DNA of 64,000 nucleotides from Guillardia theta CCMP2712 (GCF_000315625.1 NW_005434536.1:4366-68365), one strand, 5' to 3'; shown: positions 1 to 8,273, numbered from the stretch's first letter. Notes: generated by a model not told the origin, from the letters alone. Translations and numbers: made by a program.

Positions 1-1231
1 CAGGCTCACCTGACCGGTCACGTGACATATCTAGTGACCGATACAAGACTTTATTATATCGCAGATCCAAAATCCCATATGACATTTCTCCCAGGGGCAG
101 AAACCCTCTCTTGACCCCCCTGTTTCTCGACGGATCCTGCCCGCCGGGCCCGTCAGTAGACCGACTGCAGCCTTCAAGCCCGCCTCAGACCCCCTGGAGG
201 CCCGCCAGGAGGCTAAGTGTCCGGAGATTGGCCGGGGGCCTGATCTCTCCGGGCGGCCGTGACCGGTCAGCGGACCGTGTCAGCAGGCCCGTGACATGTC
301 AGCCGGCTGACAGGGGCCGTGACCCGGCTGACAGGCTCACCTGACCGGTCACGTGACACATCACGTGACCGAGACAAGACTTTTTTATATCGCAGATCCA
401 AAAACCCATAGGACATTTCTCCCAGGGGGAAGAAAACCTCCCTTGACCCCCCTGTTTCTCGACGGATCCTGCCGGCCGGGCCCGTCAGTAGACCGACTGC
501 AGCCTTCAGCCCCGCCTCAGACCCCCTGGAGGCCCGCCAGGAGGCTAAGTGTCCGGAGATTGGCCGGGGGCCTGATCTCTCCGGGCGGCCGTGACCGGTC
601 AGCGGACCGTGTCAGCAGGCCCGTGACATGTCAGCCGGCTGACAGGGGCCGTGACCCGGCTGACAGGCTCACCTGACCGGTCACGTGACACATCACGTGA
701 CCGAGACAAGACTTTTTTATATCGCAGATCCAAAAACCCATAGGACATTTCTCCCAGGGGGAAGAAAACCTCCCTTGACCCCCCTGTTTCTCGACGGATC
801 CTGCCGGCCGGGCCCGTCAGTAGAGCGACTGCAGCCTTCAGCCCCGCCTCAGACCCCCTGGAGGCCCGCCAGGAGGCTAAGTGTCCGGAGATTGGCCGGG
901 GGCCTGATCTCTCCGGGCGGCCGTGACCGGTCAGCGGACCGTGTCAGCAGGCCCGTGACATGTCAGCCGGCTGACAGGGGCCGTGACCCGGCTGACAGGC
1001 TCACCTGACCGGTCACGTGACACATCACGTGACCGAGACAAGACTTTTTTATATCGCAGATCCAAAAACCCATAGGACATTTCTCCCAGGGGGAAGAAAA
1101 CCTCCCTTGACCCCCCTGTTTCTCGACGGATCCTGCCGGCCGGGCCCGTCAGTAGAGCGACTGCAGCCTTCAGCCCCGCCTCAGACCCCCTGGAGGCCCG
1201 CCAGGAGGCTAAGTGTCCGGAGATTGGCCGG
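1..1231. repeat. 332-bp palindrome-rich tandem repeat array (4 copies)
   Basis: Units start at 1, 332, 664 and 996; the last is cut at about 1231. Units 2-4 are nearly identical (for example a single C/G difference in the GTAGASCGACTG stretch), while the first 120 bp of unit 1 is diverged. Each unit has nested palindromes built from TGAC half-sites: TGTCAGCCGGCTGACA (297-312 in unit 1), TGACCGGTCA, and the inverted pair GGTCACGTGA (347-356) / TCACGTGACC (361-370). An A/T-rich stretch (TTTTTTATATCG) follows. Open frames of 77-107 aa inside the units repeat with them and are not credited as genes. The array may extend left of the window. Replication origin, terminal repeat or packaging site are possible roles; none is shown. 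Confidence 0.95.
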
Positions 1232-1309
1232 GAAGGACCTGATGGATCTAGCGTACAAGATCCGGCACGGCTTCGTGCGTTTCCCTGCGGAGACTGCGAC
1301 GTTGTGAGC

Positions 1310-1543
1310 TTAGTGGGTGTATGCCTTGGAAGCGACGAGGAGGCCGATGTCCTCGGGGAGGAGGCGGGGGAGGTGGACGTTGCGGAGGGCCTTGGAGATC
1401 TGGATGGAGAGGAAGATGGCGAAGATCTGCAGGGAGAAGATGGCGAGGATGAAGCCGAGGAGGAAGCGCCTGGCTGCGGTCGTGTGTTTCCCGTTCCTGG
1501 ATGACCCCGGGGCCATTTGTTTTGTTTTGTTTGTTTGTGCCAT
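1310..1543 (-). CDS. small single-pass membrane protein
   Basis: 77 aa. A basic, polar N-terminus (many K/R/T/S) leads into one strongly hydrophobic segment at about residues 26-46 (LLGFILAIFSLQIFAIFLS), followed by a short basic/hydrophobic tail. Codons in this frame mostly end in C or G, like the confident genes here, whereas the plus-strand frames over the same bases give only a low-complexity acidic peptide typical of antisense. No family is recognised. Translation could also start at Met10. It sits between the repeat array and the next plus-strand gene. Confidence 0.55.
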   Translation of the reverse strand: MAQTNKTKQMAPGSSRNGKHTTAARRFLLGFILAIFSLQIFAIFLSIQISKALRNVHLPRLLPEDIGLLVASKAYTH

Positions 1544-1629
1544 TGCCTGGATCGTAAATAAATGGATTGTGTGTAATGCTTCGTTCCATCCGTGTATTTG
1601 GGGAGTGCATGGGAGGGGGACGGTAAAGT

Positions 1630-2076
1630 ATGCAGCATATGCAGAGTAGGCTGGATACTGCGATGGAGTGCCCGTGGGGGTACAACCGCCTGATCCATGA
1701 CTTCTTGGACCTGCTGCAGAGAGAGGACGAGCTCGCGATGCAGGGGCATTCCTTTGGCCCCCTCTCGGAAGAGCGCCTGACGTACGGGCCGGAGGGTCTG
1801 AGGATCGTCTCCCCCATGGTGTACAAGGGGGGGAATGCGGCGGTCCAGCACGTCCAGTGCGTGAGGAGTGTGTTCCGGGTGTTCTGCCGCGTGTGCCACC
1901 GATGGATGCGGGGTCAGGACTGGACGTTCGTGGCGTGGCGGATGCTGGATAGCAACGACGCGAGGTTCGATCAGCGGTACCAACAGGACTACCTCCTGAC
2001 GCTGTCGGAGCAGAGTCCGCGGGTGTACAAGAACCTGCTGATCTGCATCAGGAAGCCGCGGTCTTCCGTTCTTTAA
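1630..2076 (+). CDS. uncharacterised 148-aa protein
   Basis: No family recognised. Mixed alpha-type soluble composition without a signal peptide or membrane segment, and with several Cys and Trp residues in the middle (around CRVCHRWMRGQDW). Met4 and Met12 (codon at 1663) are alternative starts; no clear TATA box separates them. It converges on the minus-strand coiled-coil gene, with only 7 bases between the stop codons. Confidence 0.6.
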   Translation: MQHMQSRLDTAMECPWGYNRLIHDFLDLLQREDELAMQGHSFGPLSEERLTYGPEGLRIVSPMVYKGGNAAVQHVQCVRSVFRVFCRVCHRWMRGQDWTFVAWRMLDSNDARFDQRYQQDYLLTLSEQSPRVYKNLLICIRKPRSSVL

Positions 2077-2083
2077 TGATCCT

Positions 2084-2995
2084 TTATTGGATGACCATTC
2101 CGTCATCCTCGTCCGACCCGACGACGATGAGCAGGTCGTCGAGGGTGTTGCCCGTCCTCGACCGGTAGAGGACAGAGCTCGTGCGCAGGTTATTGGAGAG
2201 GCTGTTGGCCTGCCGGCTCATGTCCTGGATGCGGGTCAGGTGCTCCTGTAAGGCGTCGAGCGCCTCGCCGTTGAGCTCCGCCCGCATGGACTCCGCGATG
2301 TTCATCACCGAGGTGCAGAGGGTGTTTATGAAGCTGGCGTTCTCGTGCACCCTGCGGGTCATCTGGATGTTCCTGTTGTTGAGCTCCTCGATCGTCTCGC
2401 GGAGGGCCTGCATGTCGATGCGGGTGTTCTGCCACTCGTGATAGAAGTAGAGCATGTTGCTGGTGGTGAATTCCATGCCCGTCTCGCTCCGTATCCTGTC
2501 CCGCTCCTCTTGCATCCGCATCCGCTCCCTGTGCCGGTCGCAGGCGATGCGCAGGCGGTGCCGCATCCAGCCCGCGTGGTTCTTGCCCTTGTCGATGCGG
2601 TCGAGGAAGACGACGAGCCCGTTGTTGATGCCGCGCTCGATGACGTCGCAGCTGATCCCGTTGCGGCAGAAGGAGCAGAAGCGCTCGAGCTGGGCGGCCG
2701 TGATGTTGTGCCTTGTGGGGATGTGGACAAGCATCTCCCAGCGGTGTGGCACTACCTCGGAGGACCAGTACCACTCGGCCATGAAGCATGCTTGCAGGAG
2801 GCGGAAGACTGAGACGCGGAAATGGATGTCACCGAAGCCGTAGAACGCCGCCCTCTGCACCGCGTCGCTGTGCTCGTTTTTCGGGGCGACGATGTAGTTG
2901 CTCATCTCGATGAGGAAGTCGGTGAAGGCGGGCAGCGACGCCGGGTCGATGATGCTGTGGATCAGGACGTGGTCGTACTTCCCTGAGAGGGACAT
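2084..2995 (-). CDS. coiled-coil protein, unknown function
   Basis: 303 aa, ATG at 2995. The first half is globular with aromatic and Cys residues; about residues 150-270 are rich in Arg, Glu, Gln and Leu with heptad character (for example the RERMRMQEERDRIRSE stretch and the segment around ALRETIEELNNRN), suggesting a long coiled coil. It ends in an acidic GSDEDDG tail. No signal peptide or membrane segment. The stop codon lies within CAATAAAGG, so an AATAAA polyadenylation signal overlaps it. A structural or tegument-like scaffold is possible, but that is only inference. Confidence 0.75.
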   Translation of the reverse strand: MSLSGKYDHVLIHSIIDPASLPAFTDFLIEMSNYIVAPKNEHSDAVQRAAFYGFGDIHFRVSVFRLLQACFMAEWYWSSEVVPHRWEMLVHIPTRHNITAAQLERFCSFCRNGISCDVIERGINNGLVVFLDRIDKGKNHAGWMRHRLRIACDRHRERMRMQEERDRIRSETGMEFTTSNMLYFYHEWQNTRIDMQALRETIEELNNRNIQMTRRVHENASFINTLCTSVMNIAESMRAELNGEALDALQEHLTRIQDMSRQANSLSNNLRTSSVLYRSRTGNTLDDLLIVVGSDEDDGMVIQ

Positions 2996-3057
2996 CGATG
3001 TTGTTTTGCCGTGCGTGGTGCGGGGGTGTGCTAAGTGATGGATGGATCCCTTTTTTT

Positions 3058-3324
3058 TTATTCATTCAAGGAGAAGTCCGAGTCGGATAGGGAGGAGGAT
3101 TCGGCGTCGGATTCTACCGGCGAGTGGATCGGCGTGAAGGTCTTCCTTTTCTTCACTGGGGTATTTGGCACCTGCAGATCAACCTTGGTCGGCAGCGGGG
3201 ACAGGATCCCGTCGAAGTCGTCCTCATCCTCGCTGCATTCTGCCTTTCTTGCAAGCTTGACGAATATGGTGTCCTCGTTGAGCGACTTGATGAGCCAGGG
3301 GGCGAGCTGCGGCGTGGTGGCCAT
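3058..3324 (-). CDS. small acidic Ser-rich protein, possibly nuclear
   Basis: 88 aa from the ATG at 3324; the frame is open upstream but that extension would read through a T/A-tract promoter. The N-terminal 30 residues look folded (LAPWLIKSLNEDTIFVKL), followed by an acidic cluster (CSEDEDDFDG), a basic VKKRK nuclear-localisation-like motif and a Ser/Asp-rich tail resembling casein kinase II sites (ESDAESSSLSDSDFS). A TTTTTAAAAAA element (3365-3376) lies 41 nt upstream. It is divergent from the 240-aa gene at 3456. Function unknown. Confidence 0.65.
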   Translation of the reverse strand: MATTPQLAPWLIKSLNEDTIFVKLARKAECSEDEDDFDGILSPLPTKVDLQVPNTPVKKRKTFTPIHSPVESDAESSSLSDSDFSLNE

Positions 3325-3364
3325 GCGTGGTAGGTGGTGCGTGGGAATGGCCAGTGGCGGCCCT

Positions 3365-3418
3365 GTTTTTAAAAAAGGGTCCGGAGGGGGATTTGAATTC
3401 TTTTTTTTAAAAAAAAAA
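3365..3418. promoter_or_regulatory. divergent T/A-tract promoter region
   Basis: Two TTTAAA-type TATA elements lie between divergent genes: TTTTTAAAAAA at 3365-3376 about 41 nt before the minus-strand ATG (3324), and a T8A10 tract at 3401-3418 about 38-45 nt before the plus-strand ATG (3456). The spacing matches TATA boxes elsewhere in the window. Confidence 0.5.
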
Positions 3419-3455
3419 CGGTCGCGGGGCTCAACGGCAAGCGTAGGGGCAAGCA

Positions 3456-4178
3456 ATGCCGGGCCGGCCTCAGATGAGTGTGTCGGATTTTGTATCAGAG
3501 CTGCGCGGCATCGTGTGTGCGACGAAGGATGTGGCGGTGGAGGAGGAGATTTGTGAGTCTACCTCATGCTTCAGCACATATGAGAACTTCAAGGATTACT
3601 GCTGCAACAAGGCCTTTGAGGTCATCGGGGACGACAACCAGTACAAGCGGTACTTCTCTCAATGCAAGGAGAACGCCGATGTCTGGGCGATCAAGGTTCA
3701 CGCGGGGGTGCAGCAGGTGATGGGAGACATCAAGTCTGTGCAGGCCATGGTGGAGACGCTGCAGACACAGGGGAAGGAGAAGCTGTACCGTCTCTGCCTG
3801 GAGGTGATGACGAGCTCCGCACCCCCCGTACGACGGAAGAATGGGTGGTTCATCTGCAGCATCTCGGGAGCCAGGTCGGACATGTGCGTGGAGGTGGGAA
3901 GGCAGGGGAAGGATTCATTCTCGATTGTGGTTCACCAGAAGTTCTCCCCCTTTATCCTCTATCTGTGGTTCTGCTGCAAGATCGAGCACATCGTCAAGAA
4001 CCAGGTGCGGGTATGGGTCGGGAGACAGGACACCGACGAAGTCGACCAGCTTTGCAGGCTCTTCCAGGATGACGACGCCCTCGTGCAGAGGTGGTACAGC
4101 ATCTTCCGCTGCTCCGTAGCCCATGTAAAGCTGTCTATATTGAAGGAGTCTAGGAGCCACTCCGTAGGTATTTCATAG
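3456..4178 (+). CDS. uncharacterised 240-aa protein
   Basis: Start ATG at 3456, with Met7 (3474) as an alternative. Soluble and rich in Cys and aromatic residues (for example DYCCNKAF and LWFCCKIEH), with no obvious zinc-finger spacing, signal peptide or membrane helix. The central part (about residues 85-120) is helical and charged. It overlaps no neighbour and its stop abuts the convergent thiol-hydrolase gene (stop at 4180). No family is recognised; a virion or regulatory protein is possible. Confidence 0.7.
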   Translation: MPGRPQMSVSDFVSELRGIVCATKDVAVEEEICESTSCFSTYENFKDYCCNKAFEVIGDDNQYKRYFSQCKENADVWAIKVHAGVQQVMGDIKSVQAMVETLQTQGKEKLYRLCLEVMTSSAPPVRRKNGWFICSISGARSDMCVEVGRQGKDSFSIVVHQKFSPFILYLWFCCKIEHIVKNQVRVWVGRQDTDEVDQLCRLFQDDDALVQRWYSIFRCSVAHVKLSILKESRSHSVGIS

Positions 4179-4179
4179 A

Positions 4180-4893
4180 TTATGTGTAAGACAAATGGCC
4201 GTGCCGGAGCCGGTCCATGTCCACCCTCCTGCAGTGAGGCCTGATGATGTGGTAGAGGTCGCTGGGAGTGCAGAGCCGGCTGTTCTCGCTGATCAGCCTC
4301 CAGAGCAGCTTCTTCCGCTGGATTGGGCTCTCGTCAATGAGCGCCCCGGCGAGTTCGTCGTTGTGCAGGCTGTTGCGCAGGGCGAGGACAAAGGCCTGGG
4401 AGCAGAAGACCTTCTTGACCTGAAGAGAGCTTTCGTTGGGGACGTCCTCGAAGAATCCGCTGTCCGGGAGGACGGTCTTCAGCGGTTGGTACAGCAGATC
4501 GGCGAGGTTGTACGGCACGCGGCGCTCCACCAGGTCGATGGCGTAATCGAAGAGCTTCGTGCTTTCTACTGGATCGAGGCGAAGGTGCAGTCCCTCATAG
4601 TCCCGACTGTTGTAGGACTTTCGCATGTTCACCGACATGCTGAAGTGCTCGCCCATGAAAGTGGTGAGGCTCGGGCTGTCGTTGGGCTTCTCTTCCCGAT
4701 GCACGTACAGGTCCACGTGTGCAAAGGGGCCCGTCATGAGCTTGATGATCCGGTCGGATAGCATCACCGGCCGCCGGAAGACGAAGACACACTGGATCGG
4801 GCTCTTGCGCATGGGGTTGTCGCCGCTTGACTCTGGTGGGGGCTTCGTCGCCTCCTCCCCGTCCTCCTCACCGATGCTGAAGTTCGGTTTCAT
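4180..4893 (-). CDS. permuted NlpC/P60-like (papain-fold) thiol hydrolase
   Basis: The pattern is that of circularly permuted NlpC/P60 enzymes (YiiX/poxvirus G6-like): an early strand with the catalytic His in GPFAHVDLYV, then, after a helical stretch with a VPYNLADL loop, the nucleophile Cys in VFCSQAFVLALR at the start of a helix. In the longest form (ATG at 4956) these are His80 and Cys185; in the preferred form they are His59 and Cys164. I prefer the ATG at 4893 because a TATATA element (4921-4929) lies 29 nt before it, inside the longer frame. The family comprises amidases, peptidases and acyl-modifying enzymes; the substrate here is unknown. Fold assignment is by eye from motifs. Confidence 0.6.
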   Translation of the reverse strand: MKPNFSIGEEDGEEATKPPPESSGDNPMRKSPIQCVFVFRRPVMLSDRIIKLMTGPFAHVDLYVHREEKPNDSPSLTTFMGEHFSMSVNMRKSYNSRDYEGLHLRLDPVESTKLFDYAIDLVERRVPYNLADLLYQPLKTVLPDSGFFEDVPNESSLQVKKVFCSQAFVLALRNSLHNDELAGALIDESPIQRKKLLWRLISENSRLCTPSDLYHIIRPHCRRVDMDRLRHGHLSYT

Positions 4894-4920
4894 TTTGGTG
4901 CGCTCGCTCTCCCATCTTAT

Positions 4921-4929
4921 GTATATAGA
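4921..4929 (-). promoter_or_regulatory. TATA box of the thiol-hydrolase gene
   Basis: Reads GTCTATATAC on the minus strand, 29 nt before the ATG at 4893. It argues for that start over the upstream ATG at 4956. Confidence 0.5.
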
Positions 4930-5000
4930 CACAGAGGCTCTGTTGGGAGAATCCATTTAAGGTTATTAAAACAAGGAATCGGCAAGGTACTACGGGTGTG

Positions 5001-5540
5001 ATGGATGATACGAATCTGCGGTTGCAAAACCTTGAAGAAAAGTTAGATTATATGAATCAAATCATTCAATCACACCAGACCCGCTTGGATGCGGTGAATC
5101 CTGTACTTGATTTTTTCAATCAAATGCAACATAAGATAAACGAATTTAATAAGCAGCATCATATACCACTCAATGAAAAGCTAGAAGAAATCTTTGTTGC
5201 GGTGGAGCGCGTTGATCAAAACTTGGATAACCTGAAGAAAATACTTGAATTTGTGGATCTTTGCGCAAAGGAGCAGCACGCTCAAAGCAACGCGGGCGAT
5301 GCAGAACCATCAAAGGATATACAGGACCGTGTGTACAGACTGGAGCACGAGTATAACTCGTTGAAAATGGCTGTAGATGGGATCGTCAAGATGAAAGATG
5401 ACATTAAGCATATTCTCACTGTGTCGGGTTCGATCAACTCCGATGATAGACTTCTATTCGCCCAACTTGGTGTCATCCGCTCGGACCTTCAAGACGTGGC
5501 TTCGACTTTCCGGGACTACCAAAACGGAATGTACCGCTAA
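5001..5540 (+). CDS. coiled-coil protein
   Basis: 179 aa from the ATG at 5001 (a GTG just upstream is not needed). Heptad-patterned almost throughout: NLRLQNLEEKLDYMNQIIQ at the N-terminus, NEKLEEIFVAVERVDQNLD in the middle and VYRLEHEYNSLKMAVDGIV near residue 115. It is rich in Asn, Gln, Asp and Leu with no membrane segment, and its base composition is more A/T-rich than its neighbours. TATTAAAA (4964-4971) lies 30 nt upstream in the short gap shared with the divergent thiol-hydrolase gene. Its stop overlaps that of the convergent membrane-protein gene by 4 bases. Likely an oligomeric structural or fibre-like protein; function unknown. Confidence 0.75.
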   Translation: MDDTNLRLQNLEEKLDYMNQIIQSHQTRLDAVNPVLDFFNQMQHKINEFNKQHHIPLNEKLEEIFVAVERVDQNLDNLKKILEFVDLCAKEQHAQSNAGDAEPSKDIQDRVYRLEHEYNSLKMAVDGIVKMKDDIKHILTVSGSINSDDRLLFAQLGVIRSDLQDVASTFRDYQNGMYR

Positions 5541-6238
5541 GGGTGCTTGTGAATATCAACCAACAGGCGGTCCATGCTCTTCCCCCTCCTCTCGGGCTCT
5601 TCGGTCTCGTTGGCATGCTTGTCTTCGGCAGCTTTCTCGTCGTGCTCCTGTCTCACGGCGACGGAGGGGAGGAGGATGCCGGGCTCGGGGGTGTGGCAGC
5701 AGTGGGCCTGCGTGTGCCCCGGTCCCTCGGACCTGATCCAGGCGGCGTAGCGCTCGGGATCGACGACCTTGCCCTTCATGAACCTCAGGCTGGTGTAGAC
5801 GTTGACGATGAGGTCGGCGCAGATGCGGATGATGAGGAAGTCGACCTGGGAGAGCATGACGAAGAGCGCGAAGACGTTCATGACGCAGCAGTACAGCGCC
5901 CAGATCTGCGTGATCATGATGCAGGTAAATTTCGAGTAGGGGAGGAACTTGGTTTTGTGGTCCTGGATGGTGTTCTGGATCCAAGGGGAGATAGCGTCAC
6001 CGACAAAGTCGTTAATGGAGGTCGAGACGAAGGTGAAGACGGCGACGCAGTTCCACTTGTACCAGCTGTTGATCTCCACGCCCATGATCTTGGAGTGCTC
6101 ACCCGGCCCAAGCGTCATGAAGTTCGAGTCCGTCACCCCGAGCTCGGAGAAGATCGCCAGCACCATCACCATCCAGGTCATCAGGAGGACGCAGGTCAGC
6201 CTCTTGTCCTCGAAGAGGCGGTGGAGGAGGTAGATCAT
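5537..6238 (-). CDS. multi-pass membrane protein
   Basis: 233 aa with about four hydrophobic segments: roughly residues 14-32 (TCVLLMTWMVMVLAIFSEL), 62-76 (NCVAVFTFVSTSIND), 106-130 (CIMITQIWALYCCVMNVFALFVML) and 132-150. A polar loop between the second and third carries a striking run (ISPWIQNTIQDHKTKFLPYSK). The C-terminal 75 residues are soluble and rich in charged and His residues. I recall related proteins in mirusvirus-like and protist sequences but cannot verify this here. Probably an envelope or host-membrane protein. Its stop overlaps the end of the convergent coiled-coil gene. Confidence 0.75.
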   Translation of the reverse strand: MIYLLHRLFEDKRLTCVLLMTWMVMVLAIFSELGVTDSNFMTLGPGEHSKIMGVEINSWYKWNCVAVFTFVSTSINDFVGDAISPWIQNTIQDHKTKFLPYSKFTCIMITQIWALYCCVMNVFALFVMLSQVDFLIIRICADLIVNVYTSLRFMKGKVVDPERYAAWIRSEGPGHTQAHCCHTPEPGILLPSVAVRQEHDEKAAEDKHANETEEPERRGKSMDRLLVDIHKHP

Positions 6239-6310
6239 GTCCCGCTTTTTATGAACTTACCGTCTCTGGTCTCGCCTAATTATATCCCCGAGTATGCGAT
6301 AACTAAACAC

Positions 6311-6344
6311 GGCAGCCACTTGGTCTCGCCTGCACCCTCTCCAT
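6311..6344. repeat. short direct repeat, left copy
   Basis: Thirty-four bases nearly matching 8240-8273; the shared core is GGTCTCGCCTGCACCCTCTC. A third shorter match (GGTCTCGCCT) is at 6268-6277. The two long copies bracket the whole 562-aa gene. Confidence 0.75.
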
Positions 6345-6420
6345 CATCTCGTTGAGCGTGCGCTCGGGATGTGGACGACGCTGCACACGCTCTGGATAAT
6401 GATGTTGCAGATATTGTTAA
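6330..6420 (-). pseudogene. C-terminal relic of a paralogue of the 182-aa gene at 11135
   Basis: Translated on the minus strand, this stretch closely matches the last ~30 residues of the intact protein encoded at 11683-11135: both contain a (K/N)xCNII(L/I)Q(R/S)VCS(A/V)VHIP core and then RTLNE(I/M)MER. A single base is missing between HIP and RTL, so no open frame spans it, and nothing recognisable of the N-terminal part remains. It lies immediately beyond the 3' end of the Cys-rich repeat gene, beside a short direct repeat also found at 8240. Confidence 0.7.
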
Positions 6421-8109
6421 TTAAGTATATTGAGCTGGAATCATAAGTCTTACGGCTTTCGTCTCAAATTGATTTGGGAATGCGGCGTGTAGATTGTTTT
6501 TTGTTGGCTCAGATTTACAACAGATAACAAGCAGAAAGATGCCAATAATTACGGAAAACAGTATGGTGCTGGTAACACAGAAAGCATTTGTTCCAGTATG
6601 TTGCGCACTGATTGATTGAACATATCGTATATTGATCGGTGCGACCGTTTGATTCGAATTCATATCGCACACCCCAGGAAATGTATCGTTGCAATCCGAT
6701 GCATTTGTCCACCCACTGCATAGTGAGCATCTATATGTTCTGCTGCATGTCTTATTGCTCAAGTTTGTACCAGGACCGCATGATTCTATGTCAGGGTTAC
6801 ATGTCTTGCCGTTTAAAGTGGTACCTTTTCCGCAGCTCTGGATGACAGACTCACAAGTCTTTCCTAATAAAGCAGTACCTGCTCCGCAGCTCTCGATAGT
6901 AGCATTACAGGCACTTCCAACACATTCTCCTGTAGTAGAATCCAATGTGGTTCCTTCTCCACAGCTCTGGATTGCAGACTCACAGGTTGTTCCTAATAAA
7001 GCAGTACCTGCTCCGCAGCTCTGGATCGTAGCATTACAGGCACTTCCAGTAGAGTACGTCCCTGGACCATAGCTTATTGATGAAACACATTCTGCTGTAG
7101 AAGAATCCAATGTGGTTCCTTCTCCACAGCTCTGGATTGCAGACTCACAGGTTGTTCCTAATAAAGCAGTACCTGCTCCGCAGCTCTGGATAGTAGCATT
7201 ACAGGCACTTCCAGTAGAGTACGTCCCTGGACCATAGCTTATTGATGAAACACATTCTGCTGTAGAAGAATCCAATGTGGTTCCTTCTCCACAGCTCTGG
7301 ATCGTAGCATTACAGGCGCTTCCAGTAGAGTACGTCCCTGGACCATAGCTTATTGATGAGATACATTCTCCTGAATTTGAATCCAATGTGGTTCCTTCTC
7401 CACAGCTCTGGATTGCAGACTCACAGGTTGTTCCTAATAAAGCAGTACCTGCTCCGCAGCTCTGGATAGTAGCATTACAGGCGCTTCCAGTAGAGTACGT
7501 CCCTGGACCATAGCTTATTGATGAAACACATTCTGCTGTAGAAGAATCCAATGTGGTTCCTTCTCCACAGCTCTGGATTGCAGACTCACAGGTTGTCCCT
7601 GATAAAGAAGTACCTGATCCACAGCTCTGGATGGCAGACTCACAGGTTGTACCTGATAAAGCAGTACCTGCTCCACAGCTCTGGATAGTAGCATTACAGG
7701 CACTTCCAGTGGAGTACGTCCCTGGGCCATAGCTTATTGACGAGATACATTTTCCTGAATTTGAATCCAATGTGGTTCCTGCTCCACAGCTTACAGACGA
7801 AACACATTGTCCTGTAGCAGAATTCAATGTAGTTCCTGTTGCACAAGAAATAGGCGTACATTGATTGCTAACACATGTAGTATATTGATTTGGACAACAT
7901 AGAGTTGTTCCGCAAGCCGAGTAACCTGTTACTATATCACAACTTGAATAACATCGAATCAAAATTGGATCACACTTTTGTGAACTTTGACAGCAGGTGT
8001 ACGAGGAACCGGTTCCACATTGGATATAGTTAACCGGACATTGACATCTACTTTCTGGTAATATCATGATCAGAATGAGGAGGGAGTAGATGATATGCAT
8101 TTTATCCAT
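6421..8109 (-). CDS. repeat-rich type I membrane surface protein
   Basis: 562 aa. Signal peptide at residues 4-23 (MHIIYSLLILIMILPESRCQ), a Cys-rich N-terminal region (about 24-90), then a long repeat domain built of near-identical modules around the phrases SYGPGTYSTGSACNATIQ and SCGEGTTLDSSTAECVSS. A Cys-rich spacer follows, then one transmembrane helix (about 515-535, TILFSVIIGIFLLVICC) and a short basic/polar cytoplasmic tail. N-A-T sequons recur in each repeat. The orientation suggests an anchored glycoprotein on virion or infected cell; it is the only large Cys-rich protein in the window with a clear C-terminal anchor. TATATAAA at 8133-8140 lies 24-31 nt upstream. Confidence 0.85.
   Translation of the reverse strand: MDKMHIIYSLLILIMILPESRCQCPVNYIQCGTGSSYTCCQSSQKCDPILIRCYSSCDIVTGYSACGTTLCCPNQYTTCVSNQCTPISCATGTTLNSATGQCVSSVSCGAGTTLDSNSGKCISSISYGPGTYSTGSACNATIQSCGAGTALSGTTCESAIQSCGSGTSLSGTTCESAIQSCGEGTTLDSSTAECVSSISYGPGTYSTGSACNATIQSCGAGTALLGTTCESAIQSCGEGTTLDSNSGECISSISYGPGTYSTGSACNATIQSCGEGTTLDSSTAECVSSISYGPGTYSTGSACNATIQSCGAGTALLGTTCESAIQSCGEGTTLDSSTAECVSSISYGPGTYSTGSACNATIQSCGAGTALLGTTCESAIQSCGEGTTLDSTTGECVGSACNATIESCGAGTALLGKTCESVIQSCGKGTTLNGKTCNPDIESCGPGTNLSNKTCSRTYRCSLCSGWTNASDCNDTFPGVCDMNSNQTVAPINIRYVQSISAQHTGTNAFCVTSTILFSVIIGIFLLVICCKSEPTKNNLHAAFPNQFETKAVRLMIPAQYT
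6940..7740. repeat. in-gene tandem repeats, about 162-bp period
   Basis: The CCATAGCTTATTGATGA phrase recurs near 7066, 7228, 7346, 7508 and 7726, giving 162-bp steps with one shorter and one longer unit. Copies are nearly identical in DNA, implying recent expansion or homogenisation. All spacings are multiples of three apart from rounding, so the frame is kept. Confidence 0.85.
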
Positions 8110-8132
8110 TTATTGAATATATGCGGGTTTTC

Positions 8133-8140
8133 TTTATATA
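8133..8140 (-). promoter_or_regulatory. TATA box of the 562-aa gene
   Basis: TATATAAA on the minus strand, 24-31 nt before the ATG at 8109. The rest of 8141-8285 holds no gene, only the right copy of the short direct repeat. Confidence 0.65.
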
Positions 8141-8239
8141 GACGAGCCATCAGCGGTGGACTGGCATCACGCGTGTGATAGGTGCCCGCGTCGCAAATGG
8201 TCTCCGTCCACGCGCTGGCAAGAAGGGAGGAAGCAACAC

Positions 8240-8273
8240 AGCAGCCATCCGGTCTCGCCTGCACCCTCTCCAA
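8240..8273. repeat. short direct repeat, right copy
   Basis: Matches 6311-6344 with few differences (core GGTCTCGCCTGCACCCTCTC). It lies between the 562-aa gene promoter and the end of the lipase-like gene. Confidence 0.75.

Noticed and set aside
1304-1504. Plus-strand acidic 66-aa frame
   Set aside because: Low-complexity Glu/Asp/Gly peptide exactly antisense to the transmembrane helix of the 77-aa membrane protein.
931-2106. Long minus-strand frame (391 aa) across the repeats and the 148-aa gene
   Set aside because: Arg/Pro/His-rich antisense composition, changes character over the repeat array, and overlaps better candidates; treated as a shadow.
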